Below are positions 24,567 through 36,521 of a stretch of 64,000 bases of DNA, one piece after another. Source of the DNA: Agroathelia rolfsii (lineage: Eukaryota > Basidiomycota > Agaricomycetes > Amylocorticiales > Amylocorticiaceae); the NCBI GenBank assembly GCA_018343915.1, contig JABRWF010000007.1, positions 434,001 to 498,000 of the forward strand, given 5' to 3'. The stretch's first letter is position 1; each line of letters opens with the position of its first letter. The notes below the pieces were generated by a model. The model had not been told where the DNA came from. It ran no database searches and was given only the letters and a program-made list of their open reading frames with translations. The position numbers were made by a program, and so were the translations under genes.

Positions 24567-25795
24567 ATGTCACCCTCTGGCTTTTCCGAGTTCTCTCGCA
24601 GTGTTATTCTACAAGACGAGGGCTCACTTTATGTTGGCATAGTCATTTCTTCCATGCTTTATGGTGAGGTTGCAAACTTGTCGTTGAAAAAGTTTGAATA
24701 TGATTTGTTACTAATACTTACTACCGCTTAGGTGTATATATTGGGCTGTATTGCTTGTCTGTCTATGCCTTATGCATCAAGCCTGGCCTTCCCCGTTTGC
24801 GCAGGATCCTCCTGGTGCTATTCAGCAGCATTCAGTTACTGCTCAATACAATCTTCCTCTATAGTATGCCACTTTTAGGCCAGAAAATGTGGATCAAACA
24901 TCGGCACATGTTTCCCGTGGGCTCCTTGGAATATTACATTGTTGAAAATAATACTGCCGGATACATGGTTGCTGGGCATATCGCACAAAACCTCGCTATA
25001 TTCCTGAACAATATGCTTTTAGTGAGCTTGGCTGCTTCTATCACAAAATTCCAAACCCATATCCATATACTTGTTGAAAGGTGTATCGGTGTTTTATTGT
25101 TTCTGGCCCAAGGTCGTTAGTTATAATGCTTCCGATGCTATTACTAGTATCTGCCGCATTTGGTAAGCAATACACTGTACACATTCTATCATTAAGCACC
25201 CGGGGACTAACAATGCCTATAAACAATCGCCAGGTATCTGTTTGGCAGGCATAATACTTGATATCGAGTTATCAATTCCCTGCGCCAATACATTACATAC
25301 AGTCATGATTGCGCTTACTATATTCGCGAACATTATGACTACTGGCATGATCTCCTTCAAAATCCTATCAGTGTCATATAAACTCCGCAAGCAAATTGAC
25401 GGCCATTCAAAATGGGTCACAAAGCCGTACATTAGTGTTGTGACAGTTATGGTTGAATCAACTGCACCGTGTGCCGTGCTGGGTTTCATCATGGTCTTTT
25501 TGGATAGAACCGTCAATCGGACTGATGGCGTATTTCTCTTATGGTCGGCATTCATGGTAAGTTAATGATCCAATTACAGCCTAAAGACAGCCAAATGAAC
25601 GTTGACATTCACCCGATCCAAACATAGGCGCTGTCTCAACAGTTAATTACTTATCGGGTCTCACAACGCACTGCATGGACTAGGACAACTTCAAGGGAAT
25701 TGGCTATGCTGCAAGTACGACCGTCGACACGTCTCACAAATACAACAGCGCTTCGAAATTGCAAATTACGAGCGGACAGTTGCCATACTGTCTAG
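24567..25795 (+). CDS. 7-TM family membrane protein, copy B
   Basis: Five exons (24567-24663, 24732-25021, 25081-25162, 25234-25556, 25628-25795) give 319 residues with consistent phases (1,0,1,0) shared by all copies. About seven hydrophobic segments are visible, among them LYVGIVISSMLY, ILLVLFSSIQLLLNTIFLYS, SLVIMLPMLLLVSAAFG and VVTVMVESTAPCAVLGFIMV. Marks shared by the family are an N-terminal EGS-Y-GIV helix, PLLGQKMW, a TAGYMVAGHIAQNLA helix, YRCF after the second intron, the VESTAP helix and QQLITYRVSQRTAW near the end. The family looks like a basidiomycete-type membrane protein group. I do not recognise a function. The short polar C-terminus differs strongly from those of copies C, D and E. 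Confidence 0.75.
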
Positions 25796-27529
25796 AACCT
25801 CAATATAATGGCTGAAGAAAGGTCTACTGGCACAGTGATTGGAGATACAATCCGAAAACGAGGATACGCGCCGATCGTAATGTGTTTAGTTCAGCATACC
25901 ACTCTACTGTAGTAAGCCGACTTTCTTAATTTTTTTTTCTTGTATATATTCATGTATGCGCATTGTACTACTGTAGTTGTCAGACCATAAGTTCAAGCTG
26001 GTCAGAGCGTTACGCGTTACGAACTTATGGACTTCCAATAAAGTTGTTTATTATTGTGAGCTATGCGTTACCATGAACATTAGGTGGCCCTTCGGGCCGA
26101 GTTTTTTTGGTCTAATAGAGTATATTTAGTGACCATCAGGAGGTCAATACCGGCCAGTAATTACTCTTATGTGCATACATTGCATTGGAGAGTCAATGGA
26201 GACCGTGCAAGAGTCTCTTGAGCTATCACTCTGGGGTATTCAAAAGAAAAACATCGTTTTTACTGATCTTTTGACAAACCCCTCTACTTTGGATAAAGGA
26301 TTTGGTAAAAAGGTCTAATCACGTGACCTACTTTTCTGCCAAAATATAATCACGTGATGCTCGCTTTTACCGATCCTTTTACTCAAAGTAAGGTGGTTAG
26401 AAGTATTGGTAGAAACGGGGCCTTTCCCTGGAAAACTCCGGAGTGTATGCTAATCATGGTAGAAAAAAAAACCTTCTCTTTTGGGAAAATAACGCATTTT
26501 AGGTTCGTTGTGGTAGTGTGTTACGTTACATGCCAGCCAAAAAGGTTATTAATCATACCCGGCCCGGGGCCACGACCAATAGAAGCAGATGGGAACATAA
26601 AAATGAGAATTTATATGATTGTACAGCCCTATTCAATTCTGTTGAACGCGGCTGTTCAAGCCCATGTGAGTCATGTTCAGGCAATCAACGATATTTCAAA
26701 AGGTCCGAGGACCTCTGCCGGAACAAATGAATCACTGAAGGTGACGACGCGGTAGAGATGGAGCTGAACGACCTGAACACCAAAATCGTTGTCCAGTCCG
26801 TTCAGCATATAATTTGCAGGAAAAATATATTTACCCCCCCCCCCCCCCAAAAAAAAAGAGTCATGTTTGATTTCCAACATATACACATATACCGGTATTG
26901 TTCATGGTCGCTGACCGATGGGATTTATATAAAACTAAGTATATGAGGCTCTAGAGGGCGCTTGAAAGGTACTACATTTTTTTTTCTAAGAAACGGCGTG
27001 GAAGTAGGTGAAATCAGCGACTTTGTACTGTACCAGCCGGTAATGCTTGTATTCCGTCGATACCACCCGACCTTTACGAATCTGCTTTCATATTCGTGAG
27101 CCGTGGTTCACAGCTAGTCTCTGGCGCACGAGGTTCACGTTCGTAGTGACGGCAGTTGGGACTTCCCTTCCTACAGTTAACCTATCTACTAATTTTTCAT
27201 AATAATTCTTCTTACCGTTGTATTATATCTAGTCAAATGCTAGTACTAACCCACGGTTTACATGATCTTTCTTACGAGAAACGGAATTTAATAGCTATGA
27301 GAGACGACAATGAACGTTTCCTCTGCATATCCGAGACTTTGACTGGGTGGTTTAGTCGCTAGGATCCAACAGAATACAATAATAGCGGCTTTTATGAGTG
27401 CTGGTTTAAGTTTCTCGGGCTCCCTCTACCAGACAGTATTGATTACTCTTGAATATACGTATGAGAACCTTCAAAACATTCAACTACGCGCATGTTTGTA
27501 AACCATTTCGTAGGATGCACTCCCCAGTA
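25796..27529. other. Intergenic region between 7-TM copy B and COG6
   Basis: No gene is supported across 1.7 kb. It contains two ATCACGTGA palindromic E-box cores 31 bp apart (26318-26326 and 26349-26357), a run of 15 C followed by 9 A (26834-26857) and AT-rich filler. ORFs here are short and show no recognisable domain. Confidence 0.55.
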
Positions 27530-30217
27530 TTAGTCCGACTCTTGTACGCCCAGAATTTGCTCCAACAAGTGCACCTGCCCGAATGGCCTCTCGCTCCCTA
27601 ACAATGTACTCGCCGCCTCGTACTTGTTCGCTGGTTTACGCACCTCTTCGCACACGAGCGCATAGCTCTTCACGAGTCTGACTAGGGCTGCGTTCTGCAC
27701 GCGGTCGTATAATCCGGGCGCAGTCAGTCGCGCGAGGCGCGGAGAAGAGAGCAGCTCGGGCGAGGAGAGGTAGTTAGAGAAGCGCCGCAGGACGGATTGT
27801 AAGCGACTGGGGGAAGCGGCAGGAACATGTGAGAGGGGCTCCTGGCAAATCCCAAAGTGTTGAGTATAATAGCTTTACAAGTTGTGGGACAACGTACGGA
27901 TTGTTTATGTTCTTTGATGATGGAGACGATTTCGTTGAGCGAGCTCGCTTGGAGAACGGTTTCAAACTATTGTTGATGACAGAACTCCCCAATGAGCAGT
28001 GATAATAATATGTATATAGTTGCAGAAAAAAACCTACGTGTTCAACAATCAACGCTTCCACCTTCTCGTCTACCACACCTTTTACAAACTGCTGCTTTTC
28101 TGCCGTAAATGGATACGGTTCCATCACGCCTTGCAAATACGTTAAAGAATTTATAACAAATACACTCGCATCCCACGCCGGTTGACGCCGCTTCTTTTCT
28201 GCCGCCGCAACATCCGCCATCTCGATGGCGGGATCAAGCAGTACGTCGAGCACGCGCTTGAAACCGTCTGCGGCAGCGCGCGCATCGTCTTCAATACCGG
28301 TCTCTGAGCCAACCAGGGAGGATGAATAGACAGAGAGCAGTTCACGAAGGATTTGGGCATGATCCAGGATTGTGGTTGGAGGTGTAACCTCATTGGAATT
28401 TCCATCCTATATGTTGAATTAAGTTTGTTTCTTTGTATTCACGCAGGGAAATGCCGCCTAAGATTTGACGTACCAGCATGACACGCAAGAGTGCTCGGCC
28501 TTGGGCTTCAATCGAGTCATAGAACACTTTGAAAGCTAGGCCTGTGATCCTGATCCAATATCAGCGCAAAGAAATTAGGAACAAATAAAAATACCCACTC
28601 ATTGAGTGTCTTGGATAGTATCGCGTTCTCTCCAATGGTCCGACGCATGATTAGCATATAATACTGCAGCAAACTGGCGAGCTTATAGGCCATAATACTA
28701 CTCTCCTGCGACCTGGCTGTCTGGTTCACACGCGCCTTGAGTGGCACGCATAATTTGGCGACCGCGCCGTCCATCAGCTCGTGAATCCACTCTTCCTCCT
28801 CATTGTCTTGTGCGAACTGACGCACGCTGCCGATGAGCCGGTTGTCACTCTTGACATCAAACAAGCCCTCGAGGAACTCGCGCTCGGCGGCGATGGCTTG
28901 GTGAACCCAGGCAAGCATGTCGCCCACGTAACGCATCGGGTCGTGTGCGTGGAGCTCAATGGGACGTGGAAGGCCAGAGGGTCCACCTCGTGTAAGGGCG
29001 TCAAGAAAAGCTGCCTGCAAGACGGTTTGTCGCGTTTGAAGAAGGAGAGAGAGGGCTTCGCTGTGAATATGCATGTAATTGTGAGAGGAATTCATCTGAT
29101 TGCTTATGCGGTGTGAACCTACTTCAGAAGTTCGGGACGCTGACGCAGACGCCGAACTGATTGACGCATCAGAGGTGATACTTCGAGCTGGACGTCCCGC
29201 CCCATTTGACGGAATTCAAGGGAACACCAGCGGTAAACTTTCTCGTATCCTGCCTCTAGATTGGAAGCGGTCTTAGCCATGATTTCTAGTCTACACAACG
29301 CCTCAGTTTTATGAAAACCAATGTAATAATCAAGTTATTACCCTGCCTGAGTAGGACCTTCTTCACCGGTCATCAGCACCCTACACTCTTCCCGGATCCT
29401 TTCGGTTTTGTCCATAGCAGCAAAGAATTTCGGACCAATAGGCACATCCCGAGATACAATAGCCTCTTCTTCCTCTTCTGTCAATGTGAAATGAGATATG
29501 AAGAGCATAGCGATAGATTTTCGTGCCTCCACGTCCTGTCTATGGTATATCAATGATTCAGACAGTGATAGCCTTGAGGGCTCCACGCACCTCTCTTCAC
29601 GGAGACTAGCAGCTCCTTCCAGAACCGTCTTTGTGGATTCATTGGTAGAGTTGACCTGATTTTCTACTTTATCGCATTGCAAACGCATCTCATTCACGCG
29701 CAATTGAAGGCCTTCCAAAGACTGTATGAGCGTTCAATTAAATGGTTTGATCAGATACACCATCAATAGACAGTCATACTTTGTCAACATCGGCAAATGC
29801 TTGCAGGAACTTCTGGCTACTCAGCATAAGTCGAGTCTCCATGTCCCTCTTTAGGTCGCGCCGTGCTCTTGATGTTGCATCTGAATGAGAGCTGAGCGAA
29901 AGGGATGGTATCAAACCCGACGAAGCTACTGTCACATTCTTGGAGGATCTCTTCACAGGCTGTTCAGGGCTCTCTTCATCGGAGTCTCCTTCATATCCGT
30001 GACCATCCTGGGCGCCCTTGATGCTTGAACTCAGAGACGCCTGAGAATTAGGGACGGTATAGATTTCTGAAAGCGTGTGCAGAGCATCTCGTGTAGTATG
30101 ATCATTGTAATTTGTTCCTAGTATCTTGTATATCCTAGAGAATACCGGATTCTTAGCATTTGAAGATGGCAGCAGAGCATTTGAGCCGCGAGGGGTTGAA
30201 ATAGGACTGCTGGACAT
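27530..30217 (-). CDS. COG6: Conserved oligomeric Golgi complex subunit 6
   Basis: ATG 30217 (MSSSPISTPRG) opens a gene of about nine exons ending TAA at 27530-27532. Blocks in order: NPVFSRIYKILGTNYNDHTT near the N-terminus, a coiled-coil SLEGLQLRVNEMRLQCDKVE, FFAAMDKTERIREECRVLMT then GEEGPTQAG, YEKVYRWCSLEFRQM, then PLPRPIELHAHDPMRYVGDM-like text with MLAWVHQAIAAEREFLEGLF, and a C-terminal VQNAALVRLVKSYALVCEEV segment. This is the Cog6 order. COG tethers retrograde vesicles to Golgi cisternae and keeps glycosylation enzymes in place; Cog6 sits in lobe B with Cog5, 7 and 8. An in-frame GTG 48 nt upstream of the chosen ATG is ignored. It is divergent from GPI13. Confidence 0.9.
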
Positions 30218-30519
30218 GGTGCCGATAAATCCACTAGCAATGGAAGGTGCAATACCAGGAATCACGTGCCAATACTGTCATTGACCGGGAGTAAATGTTG
30301 GAAGCGGAAGCAGTCGGAAGCAAACACGAAATAGGCGACATCCCACATCACTACGTTCATTGACCACTGGCACTCGACACTCATTCGTATTATTATACAT
30401 AACTGCGAGGTTGTGCTTCACCTTCGCTTCCAAACTACTGGGCACTGTGAGCTTGGTATACTTACTGTCATAAATATGAGACTCACCACCATGACTATAG
30501 CCATTATAAAGCCCTCTCA
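30218..30519. promoter_or_regulatory. Divergent promoter COG6 / GPI13
   Basis: The 302 bp between the two start codons hold no other supported gene and must serve both secretory-pathway genes. Confidence 0.45.
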
Positions 30520-33500
30520 ATGCCATCCAAGGGCCTTTTGCTCCTTCTATGGATATTGTTCGTCAACTCGACTGGCATTTACCTCTTCCTTCGAGGCTTC
30601 CTTCTTACGCGTCTCTCGCTATCTGAAACTGCCGCTTGTCCAGACGGATCATGCATTCTTCCCCCAACGCATAAGCGGGCTGTGTTTTTGATCATAGACT
30701 CCCTTCGTTTCGACTTTATTGCGCCAGAAGCGCTGCTCGAGCCCTCTTCGCCCAACTATCATAATGTACTCACACTCCCTAAGGAACTCAGTCAAAAATA
30801 TCCCCAGAACTCGCTCATATTCAATACCTATGTCGATCCCCCCACCACGACTCTCCAGCGTATTAAAGGACTCACGACCGGGTCGCTTCCTACATTTGTA
30901 GAAGTAGGTTCTAATTTTGTGGGCTCTTCCGTTGAAGAGGACTCTATTGTGCGGCAGCTGACACGGGCAGGAAAGTAAGTAAGGAGGGACTTTGATCGCA
31001 TTTCATTTTCTCCGAGTGCTTAATGCCGCTATACAAAGGACTGTTGCCTTCATGGGAGATGACACATGGATGACCGTCTTCCCAAATCAAATTTCTCCGA
31101 ACATGTCATTTCCATATGATTCTTTTTTGGTTGAGGATCTTCACACGGTCGATGAAGGGGTAATTAGCCACCTTTTCCCGCTTTTGGACACTCCCCAGGA
31201 ATGGGATCTGCTTATTGGCCATTTCCTCGGTGTCGACCACGTAGGCCATCGTCTAGGGCCAGACCATCCGACTATGCACGCTAAGTTGACTCAAATGAAT
31301 GATGTTCTCTCCCGTGTGGTTGACAAGATGGATGAAGAGACACTCCTAGTCGTCCTAGGAGATCACGGCATGGACCTCGCTGGCGATCATGGTGGAGATG
31401 GTGTGCTTGAGACCAGTGCAGGCGCTTGGATGTTTAGCAAGGGCGCACCTTTCTCTTCTCCTGTTGTGTCCTCGGCGATCCCTGAAGAGCTACTACCAAC
31501 CACCATCTTCCCTGGAACGAGGGGTCCCCATAGGTATATTCAGCAAATTGACATTCTTCCCACTATGTCTCTCCTGCTCGGCCTTCCTATCCCATTCAAT
31601 AGTCTGGGTACCATCATTCCCGAGGCGTTTGCCTCTGGTGAACGCCTTCAACAAGCGCTTGAAATTAATACCCGGCAATTGCATCGGTACATGCAAACTT
31701 ACCGTAATAGCGTTTCAGGTGGTGACCTGGACGATCACTGGAACCAGCTCCAGTCGTTATGGGACTCTGCTTCATACAGTTCTCATGGCACCCCGGAACA
31801 GCTGCAAGCTCTGTACAATTACAATCGTCTTGCACTTGACGCATGTCGGGCTATGTGGGCCCAATTCAACATAACGCTCATGGTCTTCGGCTTGGTCCTG
31901 CTCGTTTCTGCGGCCGTGTCCACCTGGGCTGTCTACCGCAACCTGCCAAATTCTGGAGAAAAGTGGGAGGATTGGACGGCCGATAAACTCATGTGGGGAA
32001 TGAGAGGTGCTGCGGTCGGGGCTATCATGGCTATCATATTCTACTTGGGGTTATCTAAACGTGCATGGCTCCAAGGGGTCGATGCGCTGGACTGCGTACT
32101 CTTCGCCGCCTCAACTTCCTCCGCGATAGGTGTACTGAGCGCCGTGTCCCCCAAATTCGATTCATCGGCGCGCATTTTCGAGGTCTTGCCCCTCGCTATC
32201 CATGCCTTTTCATTCTTCTCGAATTCTTTCATTCTGTGGGAGGACGGCGTAGTGTTGTTCCTGCTCATTTCTTCCATTGTACCGAACATCATGATCGGAC
32301 TTACGGCACCTACATCACGCCTCAGGAAGCGCATCCTCATTTTTAGCGCACTTTACGCTGTTTGCGTCCGTCTGGCGAGCTGGAGTCGGATGTGCAGAGA
32401 AGAACATGGCCCATCGTGTCACGTGACTTTCTTTTCCGGCGCATCTCTCCCAGTTGCACCATTATTAGTCCTCATAATGGTTGTCCCCTCCGCCCTGGGA
32501 CTCCTTTGGGCCACAAGGCGATTTTTGAAGACATCAAAGTCGGACAATGGTGTGGCTACACTTCTCTTTCCTTATGTTTTCACGCCAGCTCTGCTTCTGG
32601 GGACAGCCTTTTGGCTCTTGGAGCACGCTGAAACAACAGAAGCATTAGGTGCTGAAAATACACAACTTCTTCGCAGTCTTCGAACAGGTGTCTCCAGGTG
32701 CGCAGTTGGGGTTACCCTCGGTGGTGGAACCGCCTTGTGGTGGGCCCTTCCCATGACGATGAAGATCTCGGCTAGCCAAGAGGTCAATAGTGGAGGCAAG
32801 GAAGAAAAACAAGTGACTGTCCTCGGCTTCGCCAATGCTTATGGTGCACCGTACCTCCTTTTTTGGCTTCTCGGCCTATCCACTCTTTGGGTGTTCATCC
32901 AGCTTACTGGCCAACTCGTTCTCGCGCTCTCGGTTATCGCTATGCTCGCTCACGCCGAAGTTGTCGACAGCATCCGCGATGTGCGCGGCCTCCGATCTGC
33001 CTTCGCCTCCTCCACGCCATCCATGGCGCTCAACCTCGAGGCACATATGCAAGGGCCTTGGGCGGACATCCATTTCGCTGACGTTGCACCTCTTGCATTG
33101 CTTGGCATGCACGTCTTCTTTGGTACGGGACATCAGGTGACGATCCCAAGCATCCAGTGGAAGAGCGGCTTTGTGCTTTCGAGTGGTGTGGTCTACCCAT
33201 GGAGTCCGCTCACGATCGTGCTGAACAGCTTTGGAGGTCCATTACTGCTCGCCTTGGCGCCACCATTGCTCGCAATGTGGAACGTTGCCCCGGTCACTTC
33301 CTCATCACCGTCATCATCAACATCAACACTATCACCTTCATCTAACAAATCTGACGCCGCCAAGGACGATACGCCGACTTCTCAACCACATGTGCGTGTC
33401 CAGCGTGAGGCGCTGCGTGCCACGCTCGCTTACGGGCTGTACTACACCGTGCTCTTGATCGGTGCATTGGCCTCCGCGGGCTTGCTGAGACGGCATCTAA

Positions 33501-33658
33501 TGGTGTGGAAAGTCTGGGCACCACGTGTGGGCGTGGCCGTTGGTTCTTGGGCTGTTGTTGCGCTGGCAGGCCTCTTGGCCTGGGGAGTCGGCGTGGTGAG
33601 GACCACGGGCGATCATGATAGGGGCGTGAATAAAATTTTGGCTCGGTTGAAGGTGTAG
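30520..33658 (+). CDS. GPI13: GPI ethanolamine phosphate transferase 3 (PIG-O)
   Basis: Two exons, 30520-30974 and 31039-33658, give 1024 residues. A signal-anchor helix (LLLLLWILFVNSTGIYLFL) is followed by a lumenal alkaline-phosphatase-fold domain: VFLIIDSLRFDF (metal-binding Asp and nucleophile region), DPPTTTLQRIKGLTTGSLPT, FMGDDTWMTVFP, GHFLGVDHVGHRLGPDH and LGDHGMDLAGDHGGDG. About a dozen membrane segments fill residues 420-1010. A Ser/Thr-rich loop with KSDAAKDDTPTSQ interrupts the C-terminal helices. Gpi13 transfers ethanolamine phosphate from phosphatidylethanolamine to the third mannose of the GPI precursor in the ER, the group later joined to protein; it is essential in yeast. The single intron near the 5' end is unusual here for a gene this long. 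Confidence 0.95.
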
Positions 33659-34536
33659 TAGTTGTTTTGATGAGCCATGTGATTCCGGTGTTTGTACGCC
33701 AAAATGGATAATCCTAATAGACTTGTAATACTTATCATATTAGCGATGATGAATTCTTAGCTGAACATGTCTACATTCCAGTGGTGGCAACGCGAATTGT
33801 GTGAGTCGATATCCAGATTCAGCTTTGATATGGTGCAGATTGTGATCACGCTATCATGGAAATAGTGGCGCCAGTTCGAGCACCACCAAGCCGAAAGATC
33901 TCCGCCAGATCTCTCCTGGACTTCAAGGTGGACTCGTTACTGGTACCTTTGCATCCTTGCCATCAACACTGTAACCGATCGGGGGTATTTATGGGCTTGG
34001 TGGAGTGACAACGGTCTACCGGTCTCATCACCAACGAGTCTGAGTTGGATGATATAGATTAGGGTGGAGCAATCAATGGATGCAATCCTATCAAAGTCTG
34101 AATATAGCTGACACATTCCAAGTTCAACCCAATAAACGTTGCAGAGCACACAAAATTTATCACAAGTAAAACATGCTGCCAATGAAACGCGTCGGAGGAT
34201 GGTCGATGCTGCTAGCTTACCCCATTGGTACACCACCCGAGTCCTCCATCCGTGTATTTGAACAAGAATCCCCTTATAGTAAGTTCTTCCTACCAAAGTT
34301 TTTATATGCATGACATACGGACGTTCCTGGGGATACGAGGAATTCAGAAAGATCAGAAGATTGCACCACAACAACTCATGTCAGACCCTTGATATGACTT
34401 CCAATTAATCACATGCATGCAGATGCCATTCCTCGCATCGATTAAGAAAAAAATATGAAATAGTATTGCATATGCTACATCCTTATCAATGTCCACTGGC
34501 ACAAAATAACAATTTCGCTCTGGAAAACCTAATGTA
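33659..34536. other. Intergenic region downstream of GPI13
   Basis: There is no supported gene in 0.9 kb. A minus-strand frame at 33937-34374 has hydrophobic stretches but lacks a recognisable family signature and is not called. Confidence 0.5.
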
Positions 34537-34947
34537 CTAGTAAGCTCGTGGCTGATCCTTCTGCTTAGAGGTTTTGTGTGCTATAATGGCGCTCTCATTA
34601 GTTTCTCCGAGTAGCTTTGGTACGGTATTGGTTTGAGCTCTCGGCGTGACACAAAAACCAGTCAAGGGTACGGCAAAGAGTGCCTTTTCAGGCTCCATCT
34701 CATTCATGACCGTCAACCCAATATGACAGCTATGCAATTTCAGCAAACAGACTCACATACCCAGAGCTGGAAGAGCATTAAAAAAGTCTAACTCTAAGGC
34801 GGACTGGACTCCGACTGAGAGTGACTCTGATGTCGAGTCATCCATCGGACTCAGATTCCATAAACCCATATGCACTCTCCCTCCTTCCCCATATGCACCT
34901 TCATTACAACACAATTTCACACTCGCACTTATCAAGCCTTGATTCAA
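34537..34947 (-). other. Possible two-exon ORF or relic, weakly SET-protein-like
   Basis: A minus-strand ORF from 34947 ends DFFNALPALG at a consensus donor (gtatgt, about 34758). A very short intron with gcatag leads to CHIGLTVMNEMEPEKALFAV and then PLTGFCVTPRAQTNTVPKLL, ending at TAG 34537. The second part resembles the start of a SET domain of the SETD6/Rkm4 type (an activating helix, then a FxVP strand and TPR-like text). If real it is only the N-terminal piece of such a methyltransferase; no catalytic NHS or GEEL motif is present nearby. The intron would be only about 30 nt, which also argues for a relic or coincidence. Confidence 0.22.
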
Positions 34948-36502
34948 CTCTTAACTTTAATCAAGACTTATAACCGCTGACGGACTCGTCGGACAATAGT
35001 ATGACCAACTATGTAAACCAAATATAAATAGTATGCGACTAATTCTAATTTTAATGCACATTATGATAGTCTATCCTGGACTTGTCAGTATCGTGCCAAT
35101 CTTCTGTAAGTATCTATATCTTGCGTGTGCGTGAGTCAGATGTGGTTTTGAAGAGCATTTCTCGACTTCAGGTCGCCTGCGGCGACATCGAGGTATCGTT
35201 GCGACGAGCTGTTGCCATTTTTGGTAGCTCCGAGCATGCCGAAAAGTGCCGCGTTGGAGAGCGAATCCTGATGTGACAACACCGTTGCTGATTCCTCGAC
35301 TCTAGGTAGACACCTTTCTCGACCGATAGCGTGGGCATCTCTACAAAGTAAATATATATTGTACATACTGTGGGCTTTCTCTGCCACTTTCCCCGCAAGC
35401 TCGAAGCAATTTTCAATTATGGTTACTGAGTTCCTGAAAGTTCCTCGACAGTAGATCCGATTCGGACAGACCCGGCCGCTGATTAACTCGGTGAGCGGGG
35501 AACTTGAAAGCTTGAAATTCCATCCGACATATGACTGAAAACTTGAATAGGTGATTACGATTACACCGTCAGGGCAACTCGGCCTCCGAGTCGTGAGCGA
35601 GATCACACAGTAAGTGGATGGTAATAGATTATATGATTTCTATACGAAAGGGGAAGGATCCGGGGATACATGCTGAATGCTGACTCAAGGGGCTCGGAAA
35701 CTTGAACTGGAGCCGCTTACACGCTCACTGCTTAGTGATGATGCCATGAGACAATCCATTGTTGGTGAGATTTTAGCATTATACTAACTTGGAGTAGTGA
35801 GTTTATTTCCTCTCTCTCTTCAAATTTCATTGAACATCAGGAGTAGCCTCAGGCTTGATGCAATGTTCCGCCGGCGCAATTTAACACTTGTGCGCTGATG
35901 TGGATGCCCATGGGCCATACTTGCCGCTACCGCCTAAACTTAAAAAAACTTGCTATCATAACATCATGATGCCATACGATGTGCTGTGTTCTATTTGATT
36001 TGCTCTGCTGGAACATGTAAAGTATAATCCACTCCAATCTCCGAGTCAATATTGCGCCATCATAAAGGTAATCTACCATGACAAGTTTATTCCTAGCCAC
36101 GTATGTTCAAGCTCCGCGTCTTTGATGCTCACGAAACTGAAAGGTTCCATGCACCGACCTTCCTTGCAATCTAACCCGATATAGCGAATAAGCTGGACTC
36201 CCACGATATGTCTACTGCATTGTGATGCTGATAGCACTAGACCCGATTGTGATAGTCGATTACGCTGCTCAGAGGTGACCATCTTGAGAGTATATTGTGG
36301 CCATTGTTAATTGTTATGTTTAATCATGTCAATCCGAGGGAAAAAAACAGAATGAAACACTGACCAACTTGTATACATAAACGTGGTGGCGGTAGCAAAA
36401 TTTCAAGCCTGGATTTAAATGGTAGGATATCAATCTAGCACGCCGGCATGACGCCACTGAGTACTCCAACCCTTGCAAGTGCCCCTTACCTCGAGACAGG
36501 GT

Positions 36503-36521
36503 TATATATATATATATATAT
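36503..36521. repeat. (TA)n microsatellite
   Basis: About nine TA units in the gene-poor region. Confidence 0.85.

Noticed and set aside
33937..34374. Minus-strand 145-codon ORF with hydrophobic segments, possibly a DUF6534 remnant
   Set aside because: Only a vague resemblance to one helix (SxxIxLxLVGD); no family signature, no start context and no supporting exons.
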